DNA of 64,000 bases from an uncultured Pseudodesulfovibrio sp. (lineage in GTDB: Bacteria > Desulfobacterota > Desulfovibrionia > Desulfovibrionales > Desulfovibrionaceae), in the NCBI RefSeq assembly GCF_963662885.1, contig NZ_OY760055.1, forward strand, positions 692,001 to 756,000, read 5' to 3'. How positions within the stretch are numbered: the first letter of the stretch is position 1; every line of letters begins with the position of its first letter. This document shows positions 16,584-27,519 of this stretch, in pieces. The notes beneath the pieces are model-generated. The model saw only the letters and a list, made by a program, of their open reading frames with translations, had not been told where the DNA came from and did not search any database. The position numbers were made by a program, and so were the translations under genes.

Positions 16584-17843
16584 ATGGATTTACGCGAACA
16601 GATGGTGGACATGGGCAAGCGCGCCAAGGCGGCGTCGCGCAAGCTTTCGGCGGCCTCGGGCAAGGCCAAGCAGGACGCACTGCTGATCCTTGCCGAACTG
16701 CTGGAGGCCGAGGCCCCGGCCATCCGGGAGGCCAACAAGCTGGACCTGGACGCGGCCGCAGCAAACGGTCTGGACAAGGCCCGCGTACAACGGCTGACCA
16801 TCAGCGACAAGGTCCTCAATTCCATGATTCAGGGGTGCCGCGAAGTGGCGGCCATGGCCGACCCCGTGGGTGAAATCGAATCCATGACCAAGCGTCCCAA
16901 CGGCATGATGGTCGGGCGCATGCGCGTGCCGCTCGGCGTGGTAGCCATGATTTACGAATCCCGGCCCAACGCCACGGTGGACGCGGGCATCCTCTGCCTC
17001 AAGGCGGGTAATGCGGTCATCCTGCGCGGCGGTTCCGAAGCATTTCATTCCAACAGGTGTCTGGCGGAGATGATGCACAAGGCCCTGGAGAAAGCCGGTC
17101 TGCCCAGCGACGCGGTCCAAGTGCCGCCGACCACGGACCGCGAGGCCGTGGCCGAGATGCTCAAGCTCGAAGAGTATATCGACGTGGTCATCCCGCGCGG
17201 CGGCGAGGGGCTCATTCGGGCCGTGACCAGCCAGGCGACCATGCCGGTGCTCAAGCATTACAAGGGCGTGTGCCAGATTTTCGCCGACGCGAGCTGCGAC
17301 ATCGACAAGGCCGTGCCGATCATCGAGAACGCCAAGATGCAGTACCCCAGCGGTTGCAACGCCGCGGAGTGCCTGCTGGTCCATCGCGATGTGGCCAAGG
17401 ACCTGCTGCCCCGTGTGGCCGAGGCCATCGGTCCCAAGGGCGTGAAGTTCAAGGCCTGCCCCGAATCCCTGCCCTTGCTCGGTTCCTATGCCGAACCCGC
17501 GGCGGACGAGGATTGGGGCTACGAGTTCCTGGACCTGATCCTGGCGGTCAAGGTTGTCGCGGATATGGACGAAGCCATGGACTATATCGCGGAGTACGGC
17601 TCCAACCACACCGAGGCCATCCTGTCCGAAGACTACAACAACTGCATGCGCTTCGTGCGCGAGGTGGACGCCTCCCTGGTGGTGGCCAACTCCACCACGC
17701 GCTTCAACGACGGCGCGCAGCTCGGCCTGGGCGCGGAGATCGGCATCTCCACCTCCAAGCTCCATGCCTATGGCCCCATGGGTATCAAGGAGCTGACCAG
17801 CGCCAAGTTTGTCTTGCTGGGCGAAGGCCAGATCAGGGAGTAG
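16584..17843 (+). CDS. proA: Gamma-glutamyl phosphate reductase
   Basis: A 419-residue protein of the aldehyde dehydrogenase superfamily. It reduces L-glutamyl-5-phosphate with NADPH to glutamate semialdehyde, the second step of proline synthesis, in the cytosol. It has GVVAMIYESRPNATVDA, ILRGGSEAFHSN (cofactor loop), and YPSGCNAAECLLVH holding the catalytic cysteine. The end FVLLGEGQIRE is typical. The start at 16584 follows AAGGAGA; an in-frame extension upstream is not conserved in type. It stands alone between a divergent promoter region and a terminator; no proB is seen. Confidence 0.96.
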   Translation: MDLREQMVDMGKRAKAASRKLSAASGKAKQDALLILAELLEAEAPAIREANKLDLDAAAANGLDKARVQRLTISDKVLNSMIQGCREVAAMADPVGEIESMTKRPNGMMVGRMRVPLGVVAMIYESRPNATVDAGILCLKAGNAVILRGGSEAFHSNRCLAEMMHKALEKAGLPSDAVQVPPTTDREAVAEMLKLEEYIDVVIPRGGEGLIRAVTSQATMPVLKHYKGVCQIFADASCDIDKAVPIIENAKMQYPSGCNAAECLLVHRDVAKDLLPRVAEAIGPKGVKFKACPESLPLLGSYAEPAADEDWGYEFLDLILAVKVVADMDEAMDYIAEYGSNHTEAILSEDYNNCMRFVREVDASLVVANSTTRFNDGAQLGLGAEIGISTSKLHAYGPMGIKELTSAKFVLLGEGQIRE

Positions 17844-17874
17844 TCTCTCCGGTCTTCATTAAATGTAATGAATG

Positions 17875-17899
17875 GGCCGCCCGCAAGGGCGGCCTTTTT
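17875..17899 (+). terminator. Terminator after proA
   Basis: GGCCGCCC and GGGCGGCC enclose a GCAA tetraloop and a TTTTT run follows. Confidence 0.88.
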
Positions 17900-18035
17900 G
17901 TTTGCGGGAACGGATGCGCCACGGGAGAATGGCATGAGAAGCATCAAAATAAATCAAGGGATTGGCAGGCCCGATGTTAGCTGTTAGGCAATGTCGCGAT
18001 TGTAGGCATTGAACAACTGATTAAGGGTGAGTGGT

Positions 18036-19010
18036 ATGACAATCCATCGGTCTCTGATTATTGTGTTGGTCCTCTTCCTGTCGGGGTGTGGCTTGATTTG
18101 TCCCGATCAACCGGAAATGGGGCTGCAACTGTCCCGATCCGAAAAACTTCCGTTCAGAGTCAGCGGCGTTTCGCTACGGGCGTATAGATCCATGGGCGAC
18201 CATTTCGTCTACGGCTATGAAAATATAGAGGCCGTCCAGAAACTGACCAGCCGGGCTTTGCTCGATTCTTCCGTATCCAACCCGTCCGCGGACAGGGCCG
18301 TGACCGTCGTGGTCGATATCGTCGACCTGTTCCCGGGAAGTTCCAGCATGTTCCACGATACGCCTGTTCGGTACCAGGCGGAAATGTACGCTCTCGATGT
18401 GGAGTCGGGTGACGTTCTTTTTCATAAAAACTATGCCGAGTCGGTGGAGTGGAAGCGTAAGTGTGATTTCTCCTGTCATCCTTGGCCTGCCGCCGTGCAA
18501 GCCAAGTATGATGCGATCAATCGGGTGAACGACCGGTTCATCGCCGATTTGTATTCGGTTGAAGCGAAGGGCGGAGCGGTCTCGGATGAAGGAAGAATCC
18601 ACGGTACGCTCGGAAACGTGTACGTCGATTTCGCAGATAATTTCGCCGTGGGGAATTGGCGGTACAAGCACCGGGAGGGAGGGTATTTCCAGGACTACAT
18701 GTTTGATGTGCTGGTTAAACTGCAGACCGGCGTGACGGTCTCGCTGCTGCATGGGAAATATTTCAGCCACCACAAGGACACGACCTATGATGTGCGTATC
18801 ACCATTTCAGATATGGACGACTATGGTGGAGGCATCTTTTCCAGGGGAGAAAGCGGCTATTGCGGGACCGCGACTATTATCAAAAACGGCCGGGAAGTGG
18901 GCACGGTCGAACTCAAAGAATCCGATTTGCCCGACCCTCTGACGATCGATGCGAACAACAAGGTGTTTTTCGATAAGATCACAGCGTATTTTGATGGTTT
19001 GAGAAGCTGA
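18036..19010 (+). CDS. Lipoprotein of unknown function (lower-GC gene)
   Basis: A 324-residue protein with a lipoprotein signal (LVLFLSGC, Cys at about 18). The start at 18036 has an AAGGGTGAG site; a GTG three codons earlier is too close to that site. The body is mixed alpha/beta without a motif I recognise. It includes VTVVVDIVDLFPGSS and a C-terminal strand-rich part ending KITAYFDGLRS. Base composition is visibly less GC-rich than the flanking proA and nadD, and rarer codons are frequent, which hints at a more recent arrival. It lies alone between proA and nadD. Confidence 0.72.
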   Translation: MTIHRSLIIVLVLFLSGCGLICPDQPEMGLQLSRSEKLPFRVSGVSLRAYRSMGDHFVYGYENIEAVQKLTSRALLDSSVSNPSADRAVTVVVDIVDLFPGSSSMFHDTPVRYQAEMYALDVESGDVLFHKNYAESVEWKRKCDFSCHPWPAAVQAKYDAINRVNDRFIADLYSVEAKGGAVSDEGRIHGTLGNVYVDFADNFAVGNWRYKHREGGYFQDYMFDVLVKLQTGVTVSLLHGKYFSHHKDTTYDVRITISDMDDYGGGIFSRGESGYCGTATIIKNGREVGTVELKESDLPDPLTIDANNKVFFDKITAYFDGLRS

Positions 19011-19036
19011 TCCGGCCGATGGTCGGACACGGGCTT

Positions 19037-19080
19037 TGCCGCATGCATCCGGCTGTTTGCAAGGGCAGCCGGATGCGGCA
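19037..19080 (+). terminator. Strong hairpin after the lower-GC lipoprotein gene
   Basis: CATCCGGCTG and CAGCCGGATG form a 10-bp stem, extended by TGCCG/CGGCA around a small bulge. No T-run follows, so it may be a stabilising hairpin or a weak terminator. Confidence 0.4.
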
Positions 19081-19172
19081 CGCTCTTTCCGGGCTGTCAT
19101 TGGGAGCGGCTCTTTTACTTGCCGCAGGTAAACCAATCTGTGTATATTCGCACACATCCAAGGAGCGTGAGC

Positions 19173-19835
19173 GTGAAGACAGGTATTTTGGGCGGCAGTT
19201 TCAATCCGGTACACACCGGCCACGTGCGCATGGCCGTGGAGGTCCTGGAACAGCTCGGCCTCGACCGGGTGGAACTGCTCCCGGCAAGTCGCCCCCCGCA
19301 CAAGCAGGGGCAGGACATCCTGCCCTTCGAGTTGCGCATGGACCTGGTTCGCCGGGCCATAGCGGATATTCCCGGCCTGGGCGCCAACCCGTTGGAGGCC
19401 GAGCGGCCTGGGCCTTCGTTTACCTGCGACACCTTGACCTGCTACCGGACCAAGGCTCCGGACAACGAACTCCATTTCATTCTGGGCGCGTCCACTTTCC
19501 TGGAACTGCACAACTGGCGGCGTGGAATCGAAATTCCGGCCCTGGCCTCCCTGGTGGTGGTCAACCGCTGGGAGGCGGCCGACGCCGTGGCCGGGTTCGT
19601 GGCAGAGCACTGGCCCGAGTCCGAGGCCGAGGCCGAGGGCGTGTGGCGGCTGCCCGAGGGAAACACCATCCGTCTGCTGGATACCCCCCGCCTGGATATC
19701 AAGGGCGGGCACATCCGCAGCCGTTGGTTGGATCGCCGTAATCTGAGTCTCCTGGTCCCGGACGGTGTCCGTGACTTGCTCGAGGAGCGCGCCGAAGAAA
19801 TCGAGAGTTACTGGGGCGAGCGGAAAAAGGTGTGA
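19173..19835 (+). CDS. nadD: Nicotinate-nucleotide adenylyltransferase
   Basis: A 220-residue protein that joins nicotinate mononucleotide and ATP to give deamido-NAD. The GTG start at 19173 follows AGGAG by seven bases and places the family N-terminus GILGGSFNPVHTGH correctly, with the nucleotidyltransferase HxGH at 14-17. The SRPPHK segment is typical. The C-terminal signature, usually IS-S/T-xxIR, reads DIKGGHIRSRW, so the Ser/Thr positions are glycine here. A second nucleotidyltransferase of the archaeal type lies at 47111-47659. Confidence 0.92.
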   Translation: MKTGILGGSFNPVHTGHVRMAVEVLEQLGLDRVELLPASRPPHKQGQDILPFELRMDLVRRAIADIPGLGANPLEAERPGPSFTCDTLTCYRTKAPDNELHFILGASTFLELHNWRRGIEIPALASLVVVNRWEAADAVAGFVAEHWPESEAEAEGVWRLPEGNTIRLLDTPRLDIKGGHIRSRWLDRRNLSLLVPDGVRDLLEERAEEIESYWGERKKV

Positions 19836-19866
19836 CGGGTCGGGGGCGAACCCGGAAGGCCGGAGA

Positions 19867-20877
19867 TCAGGCCAGAGCTGTCCGGACCGCGTCCATGACC
19901 GTTTCGGGTGTGGTCTCGGTCATGCATTCGAACCCGCGTGTGCATTTCTTTGCCCCGTGCAGCGAGCAGGGACGGCAGGGCAGGTCCCTTTCCAGAACCA
20001 CGTCTTTTTCCCCTGCCGGATAAAATCCCCAGGCGCGTGCCGTGGGACCGAACAGGGCGACCACGGGGGTGCCCACGCCGCAGGCCAGGTGCATGGGGCC
20101 GGAGTCGCCTGTGACCAGCAGATCGGCTTGTCCCAGCAGGGCGCAGGTGGCGCGCAGGTCGGTCTTGTTGGTCAGGTCCCGTTCATGCCCGCTGGTAAGC
20201 GGCGTTTCGTTTCTTCCCACCACAAACCAGTTGATACCTTCCGCATCGAGTTGGGAAGTAAGCCGTATCCAGTTCTCGGCGGGCCACTGCTTGGACGGAT
20301 GGGTGGCGTAGGGGTGCAGGGCCACGCGCGGTCCGCCGCAGGAGATCGGCGACAACAGGCGCTCGGCCGCATGGGTTTCGGTTTCGGTAAGGAAGATGCG
20401 CGGCAGCACCGCATCGCGGCTTGGCGTGTGTTGGTCCAAAGCCAAGGCATAGCGTTGGGGGACGTTCAGGGCTTCGAGCTTGATGCGGTAGCGGTCGGAG
20501 CGGGTGCGTTCAAACAGCCGGCGGGTCAGTCCGAACTTGGGATAGCGGCAAACCCGTCCCTTCCAGCGGAAGGCCAGAATGCGCGAGCGGAGGGTGCCGT
20601 GCAGATCGATGAGCGTGGCCCCTGCGTGTTGCCTTGCCAGGTCGCCCGACTTGCGCAGCCAGCCCGAGTCTGTCAGATCGGCCTTGGTCAGCCCGATGGT
20701 CCCGGCCACGGCGGGGTGGTTGGCGAGCAGGGGCAGGTTGCCTTCCCTGGTCGCGAAGACGAATGTCCGCCCGGTCCGTTCGTGCCAATGGGACAGGACG
20801 CCTGTGGCCAGGGCGACGTCGCCCATGTGCCCCAGACGGAAGACCACGGAGGGTTGCTCGGCTGCGCTCGGATTCAT
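19867..20877 (-). CDS. Glycosyltransferase family 9 (heptosyltransferase-like)
   Basis: A 336-residue GT-B protein. The N-terminus VVFRLGHMGDVALATGVL is the GT9 acceptor-side motif. The C-terminal half has VTGDSGPMHLACGVGTPVVA and LFGP, the ADP-heptose-binding block. The end carries a cysteine set (CRPCSLHGAKKC) common in GT9. Members add heptoses to the LPS inner core in the cytosol. The start at 20877 follows CAGGACG; an extension of 12 codons is possible. It is convergent with nadD and divergent from the CBS gene. The acceptor is not known. Confidence 0.88.
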   Translation of the reverse strand: MNPSAAEQPSVVFRLGHMGDVALATGVLSHWHERTGRTFVFATREGNLPLLANHPAVAGTIGLTKADLTDSGWLRKSGDLARQHAGATLIDLHGTLRSRILAFRWKGRVCRYPKFGLTRRLFERTRSDRYRIKLEALNVPQRYALALDQHTPSRDAVLPRIFLTETETHAAERLLSPISCGGPRVALHPYATHPSKQWPAENWIRLTSQLDAEGINWFVVGRNETPLTSGHERDLTNKTDLRATCALLGQADLLVTGDSGPMHLACGVGTPVVALFGPTARAWGFYPAGEKDVVLERDLPCRPCSLHGAKKCTRGFECMTETTPETVMDAVRTALA

Positions 20878-21008
20878 GCCCGTCCTGTTCGCCTCAATCG
20901 CCTTGGAAGTCAAGCCTGTTGCGTGTTGCGCAGGTCCGTGGCATCTGCTACATCCATCGATGATGTATCGTGTTCGTTCCTCTCGTTTCCAGGAAGTGAA
21001 AAGAACCC

Positions 21009-22070
21009 ATGGTTGAACTGATTATCGCTGTCGGCGTGGCCGTCTTTGTGTCCGCATTCTGCTCCGTGGCCGAAGCGGCCCTCTATTCCATGAGCTGGGC
21101 CGACATCCAGAAGCTCAAGGACAGTGGGCGCAAGTCCGCGGTTCTGCTCCATAAGCTGCGCTCGAAAATCGACGAGCCCATCACCGCCATCCTGACCCTG
21201 AACACCTGCGCGCACACCGCCGGAGCGGCTGTTGCGGGCTGGGCCTGGGCCAAACTCTACGGTGAAGACACGCTTTGGCTCTTTACAGTAGGCTTTACAG
21301 TAATTATTCTCATCTTCACGGAGATCATGCCCAAGACGCTGGGCGTGCTCTATTCGGACGTGATCGCGCCGCCCCTGTCGCGGCCGCTCAAGGCAATGGT
21401 CTGGCTGTTCAAGCCGATTATCGCCGTCATGGGCGTGCTGTCCAAGGCGGTCAGCCACAGGGAGTCCAAGCCGGACCACACCGAGGACGACATTCGGGCC
21501 ATCGTCAGCCTGACCCGCCGTTCCGGAGTGATCAAGCAGTACGAGGAAACCTCCATTCGGAACATCCTCTCCCTGGACTCCAAGACGGCGGAGCAGATCA
21601 TGACTCCGAGGACCGTGGTGTTTTCACTGCCTGCGGACATGACCGTTGCCCAGGCAAGGGAGGAGCATCCCAACTGGCCGCACAGCCGCATCCCGGTGTA
21701 TGAAGAGGATACCGAGGACATCGTGGGCGTGGTCTACCGGCGGCTGGTGCTCGAGGCCCTGGCCGACGACCGGGACGAACTCAAGCTGTCGGACATCATG
21801 CGTCCGGTGCGTTTTGTCCTGGAGTCCGTCACCCTGGACAAGCTGCTGGTGCAGTTCCTGGGCAGCCGCATGCATCTGGCCGTGGTGCTGGACGAGTACG
21901 GTGGAGTGGCCGGTGTGGTCACCCTGGAGGACGTACTCGAAGAGATTTTGGGCAGTGAAATAGTTGACGAGACCGACCAGGTGGTTGATATGCGGGAACT
22001 CGCCCGCACCCAGCGGGATGAATTGACCCGCGACCGCAACGGCTCCACCGGCGGGGACAAGAAAGAATAG
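21009..22070 (+). CDS. CNNM/CorC-type membrane protein with CBS pair (DUF21)
   Basis: A 353-residue protein. Residues 1-145 form a DUF21 membrane domain with about four helices, starting with the FVSAFCSVAEAALYSM motif and having FTEIMPKTLGV in the next conserved loop. A CBS pair follows (about 195-315; IMTPRTVVFSLPAD and LDEYGGVAGVVTLEDVLEEI). CNNM/CorC/YfjD proteins take part in magnesium and sodium efflux. The usual C-terminal CorC_HlyC domain is not seen, as the chain ends soon after the CBS pair. It runs 20 bases ahead of ccmE, so it may be read through into the ccm genes. Confidence 0.88.
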   Translation: MVELIIAVGVAVFVSAFCSVAEAALYSMSWADIQKLKDSGRKSAVLLHKLRSKIDEPITAILTLNTCAHTAGAAVAGWAWAKLYGEDTLWLFTVGFTVIILIFTEIMPKTLGVLYSDVIAPPLSRPLKAMVWLFKPIIAVMGVLSKAVSHRESKPDHTEDDIRAIVSLTRRSGVIKQYEETSIRNILSLDSKTAEQIMTPRTVVFSLPADMTVAQAREEHPNWPHSRIPVYEEDTEDIVGVVYRRLVLEALADDRDELKLSDIMRPVRFVLESVTLDKLLVQFLGSRMHLAVVLDEYGGVAGVVTLEDVLEEILGSEIVDETDQVVDMRELARTQRDELTRDRNGSTGGDKKE

Positions 22071-22090
22071 CGCTCGGCGCAAGGAACCAT

Positions 22091-22531
22091 ATGGCCAAGA
22101 AGTCCAACAAAACCGTTTACGCCGTCGCCCTGGTGCTCTTCCTGGGCGGCCTTTCCTATCTCATCTTTTCCGGCTTGACCCAGGATTCGGTCTACTTCCT
22201 GAATGTTACCGAGGCCCTGGCTCAGGATCGGGCCGAAATCGGCAACGCCCGGCTGTTCGGCAAGGTTTCGCCCGCGCGGCTGACCATTGCCGACGGCAAG
22301 CTCGGAGCCGACTTCGACCTGGTGGACAAGCTGCAGCACGACAAGACCCTGCGGGTGGAATACAAGGGCGCGCTGCCCGACACCTTCAAGGCGGACGTCG
22401 AGGTCATCGTGGAGGGGAAATTCTCCTCGGACGGACAGGTCTTCGTGGCCAGGACCCTGGTGACCAAGTGCCCCTCAAAGTACGAGGAGAAGAGCAAGCA
22501 GATGGACATGCAGCAGGGGCAGGCCGGATAG
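22091..22531 (+). CDS. ccmE: Cytochrome c maturation haem chaperone CcmE, Cys variant
   Basis: A 146-residue periplasmic haem carrier anchored by an N-terminal helix (about 8-28). The OB-fold core is recognisable (ARLFGKVSPARL; VEVIVEGKFSSDG). Classical CcmE binds haem through a histidine in a HxxxY motif. Here the matching position is C127 in TKCPSKYEEK, giving CxxxY with Y131. This Cys variant is known from archaea and from Desulfovibrio desulfuricans, where it goes with a System I lacking CcmH. It opens the ccm cluster with an AAGGA site and a 130-base gap before ccmF. Confidence 0.93.
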   Translation: MAKKSNKTVYAVALVLFLGGLSYLIFSGLTQDSVYFLNVTEALAQDRAEIGNARLFGKVSPARLTIADGKLGADFDLVDKLQHDKTLRVEYKGALPDTFKADVEVIVEGKFSSDGQVFVARTLVTKCPSKYEEKSKQMDMQQGQAG

Positions 22532-22661
22532 TGAATTTTTTTTCACATCGTTGCGCCCCGGTTTATTCCCTTCTATCGCCGTTGAACCTGCCGGACATGA
22601 TTGCGGCCCAGGGGGCGTCGGTCCCTGGGGCTGCACGCCGAATTTGTTGTAAGGAGCCTCT

Positions 22662-24560
<1,899 letters not shown>

Positions 24561-25226
24561 ATGGCCGGAGCGGACAAACCTCTGCTGACTGTGAAGAGGG
24601 CGGCCAAGTTCTTCGGCAACAAGCTCGTCTTCAAGGAAATATCCTGCGAGGTCCGGCCCGGCGAAATCATGCTGGTGGCCGGACCGAACGGCGCGGGCAA
24701 GTCCACGCTCATGCGCATCATGGCCGGGTTGAGCAAGCCGTCGGCAGGCGAGGTCATGCTCGGCCTGGAGCCCGAGGAGACGGCCTATCTGGGGCATGCC
24801 ACCTTTATCTACCCCGGCCTGACCGCAGTGGAGAATCTGCGCTTCTGGGGTTCCATGTATGGACTGTCGCCGACCAAGGACGAACTGATGGCCCTGCTCA
24901 AGCGGGTAGGGCTGGAGCGGGCGGCAGAGGAAAAGGCCGGGTCGTTCTCGCGCGGCATGGCCCAGCGGCTGAATCTGGCCCGGGTCTATCAGGCGGACCC
25001 CAAGCTCATCTTTCTTGACGAACCCGGTACCGGGCTCGACCCGGCTTCGCTGAAGCGGCTGCGCGGGGAGATCGTCGGACTGCGCGACAAGGGTACGGCC
25101 ATCGTCTGGATCAGCCACCATGTGACCGAGGACGCCGCTCTGGCCGACAAGGTCCTCGCTCTGGGCGGCCGCAGGGTGGAATATTTCGGCCCGGCGTCGG
25201 GCTTTACCCCGGAGGGCGCATGCTGA
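24561..25226 (+). CDS. ccmA: Haem-exporter-type ABC ATPase CcmA
   Basis: A 221-residue ATPase with Walker A GPNGAGKST, a variant signature SFSRGMAQRLNLAR and Walker B IFLDEPGTGLD. CcmAB powers release of haem-loaded CcmE from the CcmC complex. It starts right on the ccmF stop and overlaps ccmB by seven bases. Confidence 0.93.
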   Translation: MAGADKPLLTVKRAAKFFGNKLVFKEISCEVRPGEIMLVAGPNGAGKSTLMRIMAGLSKPSAGEVMLGLEPEETAYLGHATFIYPGLTAVENLRFWGSMYGLSPTKDELMALLKRVGLERAAEEKAGSFSRGMAQRLNLARVYQADPKLIFLDEPGTGLDPASLKRLRGEIVGLRDKGTAIVWISHHVTEDAALADKVLALGGRRVEYFGPASGFTPEGAC

Positions 25227-25897
25227 AGCGCACCCTGGTCATTGCGAAAAAGGACCTCAAACTCTCCCTGTCCGGTGGTCAGGGACTGGTCCAGGCAGTC
25301 CTGCTCGGCCTGCTGCTGATATTTCTGTTCTCCCTTTCCAAGCCGTTGGGCGGGGCCATATCACCCCAGGCCGCAGGAGCCATCTTCTGGCTTGCTTCGG
25401 CCTTCGGTCTGGTGCTGGTCTTCAACGATCTGTTTTCCATCGAGGAGATGAACGGCGCGCGCATCGGCATCCTGTCATCGCCCGCGCCGGTGCACGCAGT
25501 CTGGCTGGGCAAGGGATTGGCCGGTTTCGGCCTGCTGTTCGTTTCGCAACTGGTGTTTCTGCCTGCCACGGCGGCCTTTTTGGGGCAGTCGGTCAACGGG
25601 CCGTGGTGGCTGCTCTGGGTCACGCTGCTGGGTGCGGACCTCGGGCTGGTCATCATCGGCGCACTGCTCGGCGCGCTGTCTCAAGGCCAGGCGGCCCGGG
25701 AGTCGCTGCTCTCGGTCATCGTCTTTCCGCTGCTGCTGCCCGTGCTGTTGTCCGGCATCACCTTGTTCGGCCTCTGTTTTTCGCCCGAGCACACCATGGG
25801 TTATGGCCAGTGGCTCGGTCTGATTTTCGCTTTTGATTGTCTGTTCGGCGGGGCCGGGCTGTTCCTGTTCCCGTTCGTCTATAGTGGGGAAGAGTAG
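25220..25897 (+). CDS. ccmB: ABC permease CcmB
   Basis: A 225-residue inner-membrane protein with six hydrophobic helices, matching CcmB in length and in the N-terminal pattern (IAKKDLKLSL, FSIEEMNGARIGILSSP). It pairs with CcmA. Start overlaps ccmA and the stop lies two bases ahead of ccmC. Confidence 0.92.
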   Translation: MLKRTLVIAKKDLKLSLSGGQGLVQAVLLGLLLIFLFSLSKPLGGAISPQAAGAIFWLASAFGLVLVFNDLFSIEEMNGARIGILSSPAPVHAVWLGKGLAGFGLLFVSQLVFLPATAAFLGQSVNGPWWLLWVTLLGADLGLVIIGALLGALSQGQAARESLLSVIVFPLLLPVLLSGITLFGLCFSPEHTMGYGQWLGLIFAFDCLFGGAGLFLFPFVYSGEE

Positions 25898-25899
25898 TT

Positions 25900-26562
25900 A
25901 TGAAAGTTTCCATTCTGGCCATACTGGGTGGCATCGCCCTGGTGGTGCATCAGGCCATGATCTGGTTTTACGCGCCCATTGCCCAGTCCGGCCCCGTGCA
26001 GAAGATTTTCTACATGCACCTGCCGTGCTCCTGGTGGGCGCTCGTTTCCTTTTTCGTGGTCTTCGTGGCCTCCATCCTCTACCTGTTCACGCGCAACGAC
26101 CGGTACGACCGGGTGGCGGCCGGAGCAGGGGAGTTGGGTGTGCTTTTCGCCACCATGACGCTGATCTCCGGGTCCACCTGGGCCCGAGCCGAGTGGGGCC
26201 ATTGGTGGCTCTGGGACCCGAAACTGACCACCGCACTGATCATGTGGTACGTCTACGCCGGGTATCTGGTCCTGCGGAACACGCCCATGGGTCGTGATCG
26301 CAAGGCCCTGGTCTGCGCGGTGCTCGGCATCGTCGCCTTCCTGGACGTGCCGCTGGTATTTTTCGCTGCCAAGCTTTGGGGCAGCGCCCACCCCGATGGC
26401 CTGGCCCGCCAGGGCTCGGGCATGGAGGTGCGCATGTGGCACACGGTCTTCGCAGGGCTCTTCGCTTTCGGACTGCTCTGGGGAGCCATGCTCGTGACCC
26501 GTATCCGCCAGCTGGGCCAAAAGGCCCGGCTCGAGGCCATGCTCGTCTGGGACGAGGAATAA
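25900..26562 (+). CDS. ccmC: Haem-handling membrane protein CcmC
   Basis: A 220-residue protein with six helices and the WWD motif WGHWWLWDPKLTTALIMW, flanked by the two conserved histidines (YMHLPCSWW and MWHTVFAG). CcmC loads haem onto CcmE. Length fits the family. Confidence 0.94.
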   Translation: MKVSILAILGGIALVVHQAMIWFYAPIAQSGPVQKIFYMHLPCSWWALVSFFVVFVASILYLFTRNDRYDRVAAGAGELGVLFATMTLISGSTWARAEWGHWWLWDPKLTTALIMWYVYAGYLVLRNTPMGRDRKALVCAVLGIVAFLDVPLVFFAAKLWGSAHPDGLARQGSGMEVRMWHTVFAGLFAFGLLWGAMLVTRIRQLGQKARLEAMLVWDEE

Positions 26563-26590
26563 CAACGTAAGTAAAACGCGAGGATACATC

Positions 26591-26737
26591 ATGTCCGCAA
26601 CTATTTATATCTTCATCGCCAACGTGGCCGTATGGCTCGGCGTGGCCGGTTATCTCGCCTTCCTGGCATCGCGCTCCGCCGGACTGGAAAAGCGCATACG
26701 CCAATTGGAACTGCTGGGGGACGATCATGACGGATAG
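26591..26737 (+). CDS. ccmD: Small haem-exporter subunit CcmD
   Basis: A 48-residue reading frame between ccmC and the TPR gene. One N-terminal membrane helix (IFIANVAVWLGVAGYLAFLA) is followed by a charged helix, LEKRIRQLELL. Size, position and layout match CcmD, the small protein that helps release holo-CcmE. A GAGGATAC site precedes it, and its last codons overlap the start of the next gene by 11 bases. Confidence 0.85.
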   Translation: MSATIYIFIANVAVWLGVAGYLAFLASRSAGLEKRIRQLELLGDDHDG

Positions 26738-27335
26738 TAGTGTACCGTTCGGTCGCAAGGCCGTCATCCTGACCGTGTTCCTGGCCCTGGCGGCCATGTT
26801 CGCGACCAGCTTCGTCTACCGCATGAAAAACCCCAACCTCTTCGTGAAGTCCCGGGCTCCGCAGAGCGTTGCCGACGCGGGTGAAGGTGGCGGCGCGGGC
26901 GCGCCCGCCATGGGCGGTGCCATGACCGGGGCCATGTCGCGGGTCAAGGAGTACCTTGAGCGGGTCAAGGAGCACCCCGATGACGTGGAAGCGCTGGTCG
27001 GTCTGGGCAACTCGTTTTTGATGATGCGAGCCTGGGACCGCGCCCTGGAACCTCTCGAAAAGGCCCGCCAGATCAAGCCGGAAGACACCACGGTGCTCAA
27101 GGCTGTGGGTATCGCCTATTTCAACAAGCAGGATTATACCAAGGCCAGTGAGGCGTACGAGTCCATTCTGAAGGTCGATCCGGAGGACACCCTCGCACTT
27201 TTCAATTTGGGCGTTATTTACAAGCATTATTTCAAAAAACCGGACGTTGCCCAAACTTACTTCGAAAAGGTCCTGACTCTGGAAAAACAAGATGCGGAAA
27301 TGGTCAAGCTCGCCCGTTCCGAGCTGGGCAAATAA
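26727..27335 (+). CDS. TPR protein of the ccm operon (CcmI/NrfG-like)
   Basis: A 202-residue protein with a signal anchor (VILTVFLALAAMFATSFVY), a low-complexity Gly/Ala/Met linker (about 50-68), then three or so TPRs (for example PDDVEALVGLGNSFLMMRAW). In classical System I the TPR domain of CcmI presents apocytochrome to the ligation complex. Its place as last ccm gene suggests the same. No CcmG or CcmH is found here, so it may be the only apocytochrome-handling part. It overlaps ccmD. Confidence 0.8.
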   Translation: MTDSSVPFGRKAVILTVFLALAAMFATSFVYRMKNPNLFVKSRAPQSVADAGEGGGAGAPAMGGAMTGAMSRVKEYLERVKEHPDDVEALVGLGNSFLMMRAWDRALEPLEKARQIKPEDTTVLKAVGIAYFNKQDYTKASEAYESILKVDPEDTLALFNLGVIYKHYFKKPDVAQTYFEKVLTLEKQDAEMVKLARSELGK

Positions 27336-27387
27336 GATCATCAATCATTCAGAGTTATTGCGTTCTGTGACACTGCCCCGGATATGA

Positions 27388-27415
27388 TTGACAAGAAACT
27401 GAAAATAAATACAAT
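27388..27415 (+). promoter_or_regulatory. Sigma-70 promoter of the liv operon
   Basis: TTGACA (27388-27393), 16-base spacer, TACAAT (27410-27415), in an AT-rich island 105 bases upstream of livK. A CCGCCG/CGGCGG hairpin lies in the untranslated leader. Confidence 0.65.
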
Positions 27416-27519
27416 GTCACATTCCGTGGCTTTATCCGCCGGAGACGGTATTTTCGGCGGTCTGCTTGTTTAACACATTGAGTGGTAACGAACCCTTATA
27501 CATTTCGAGGAGAGGAAGC

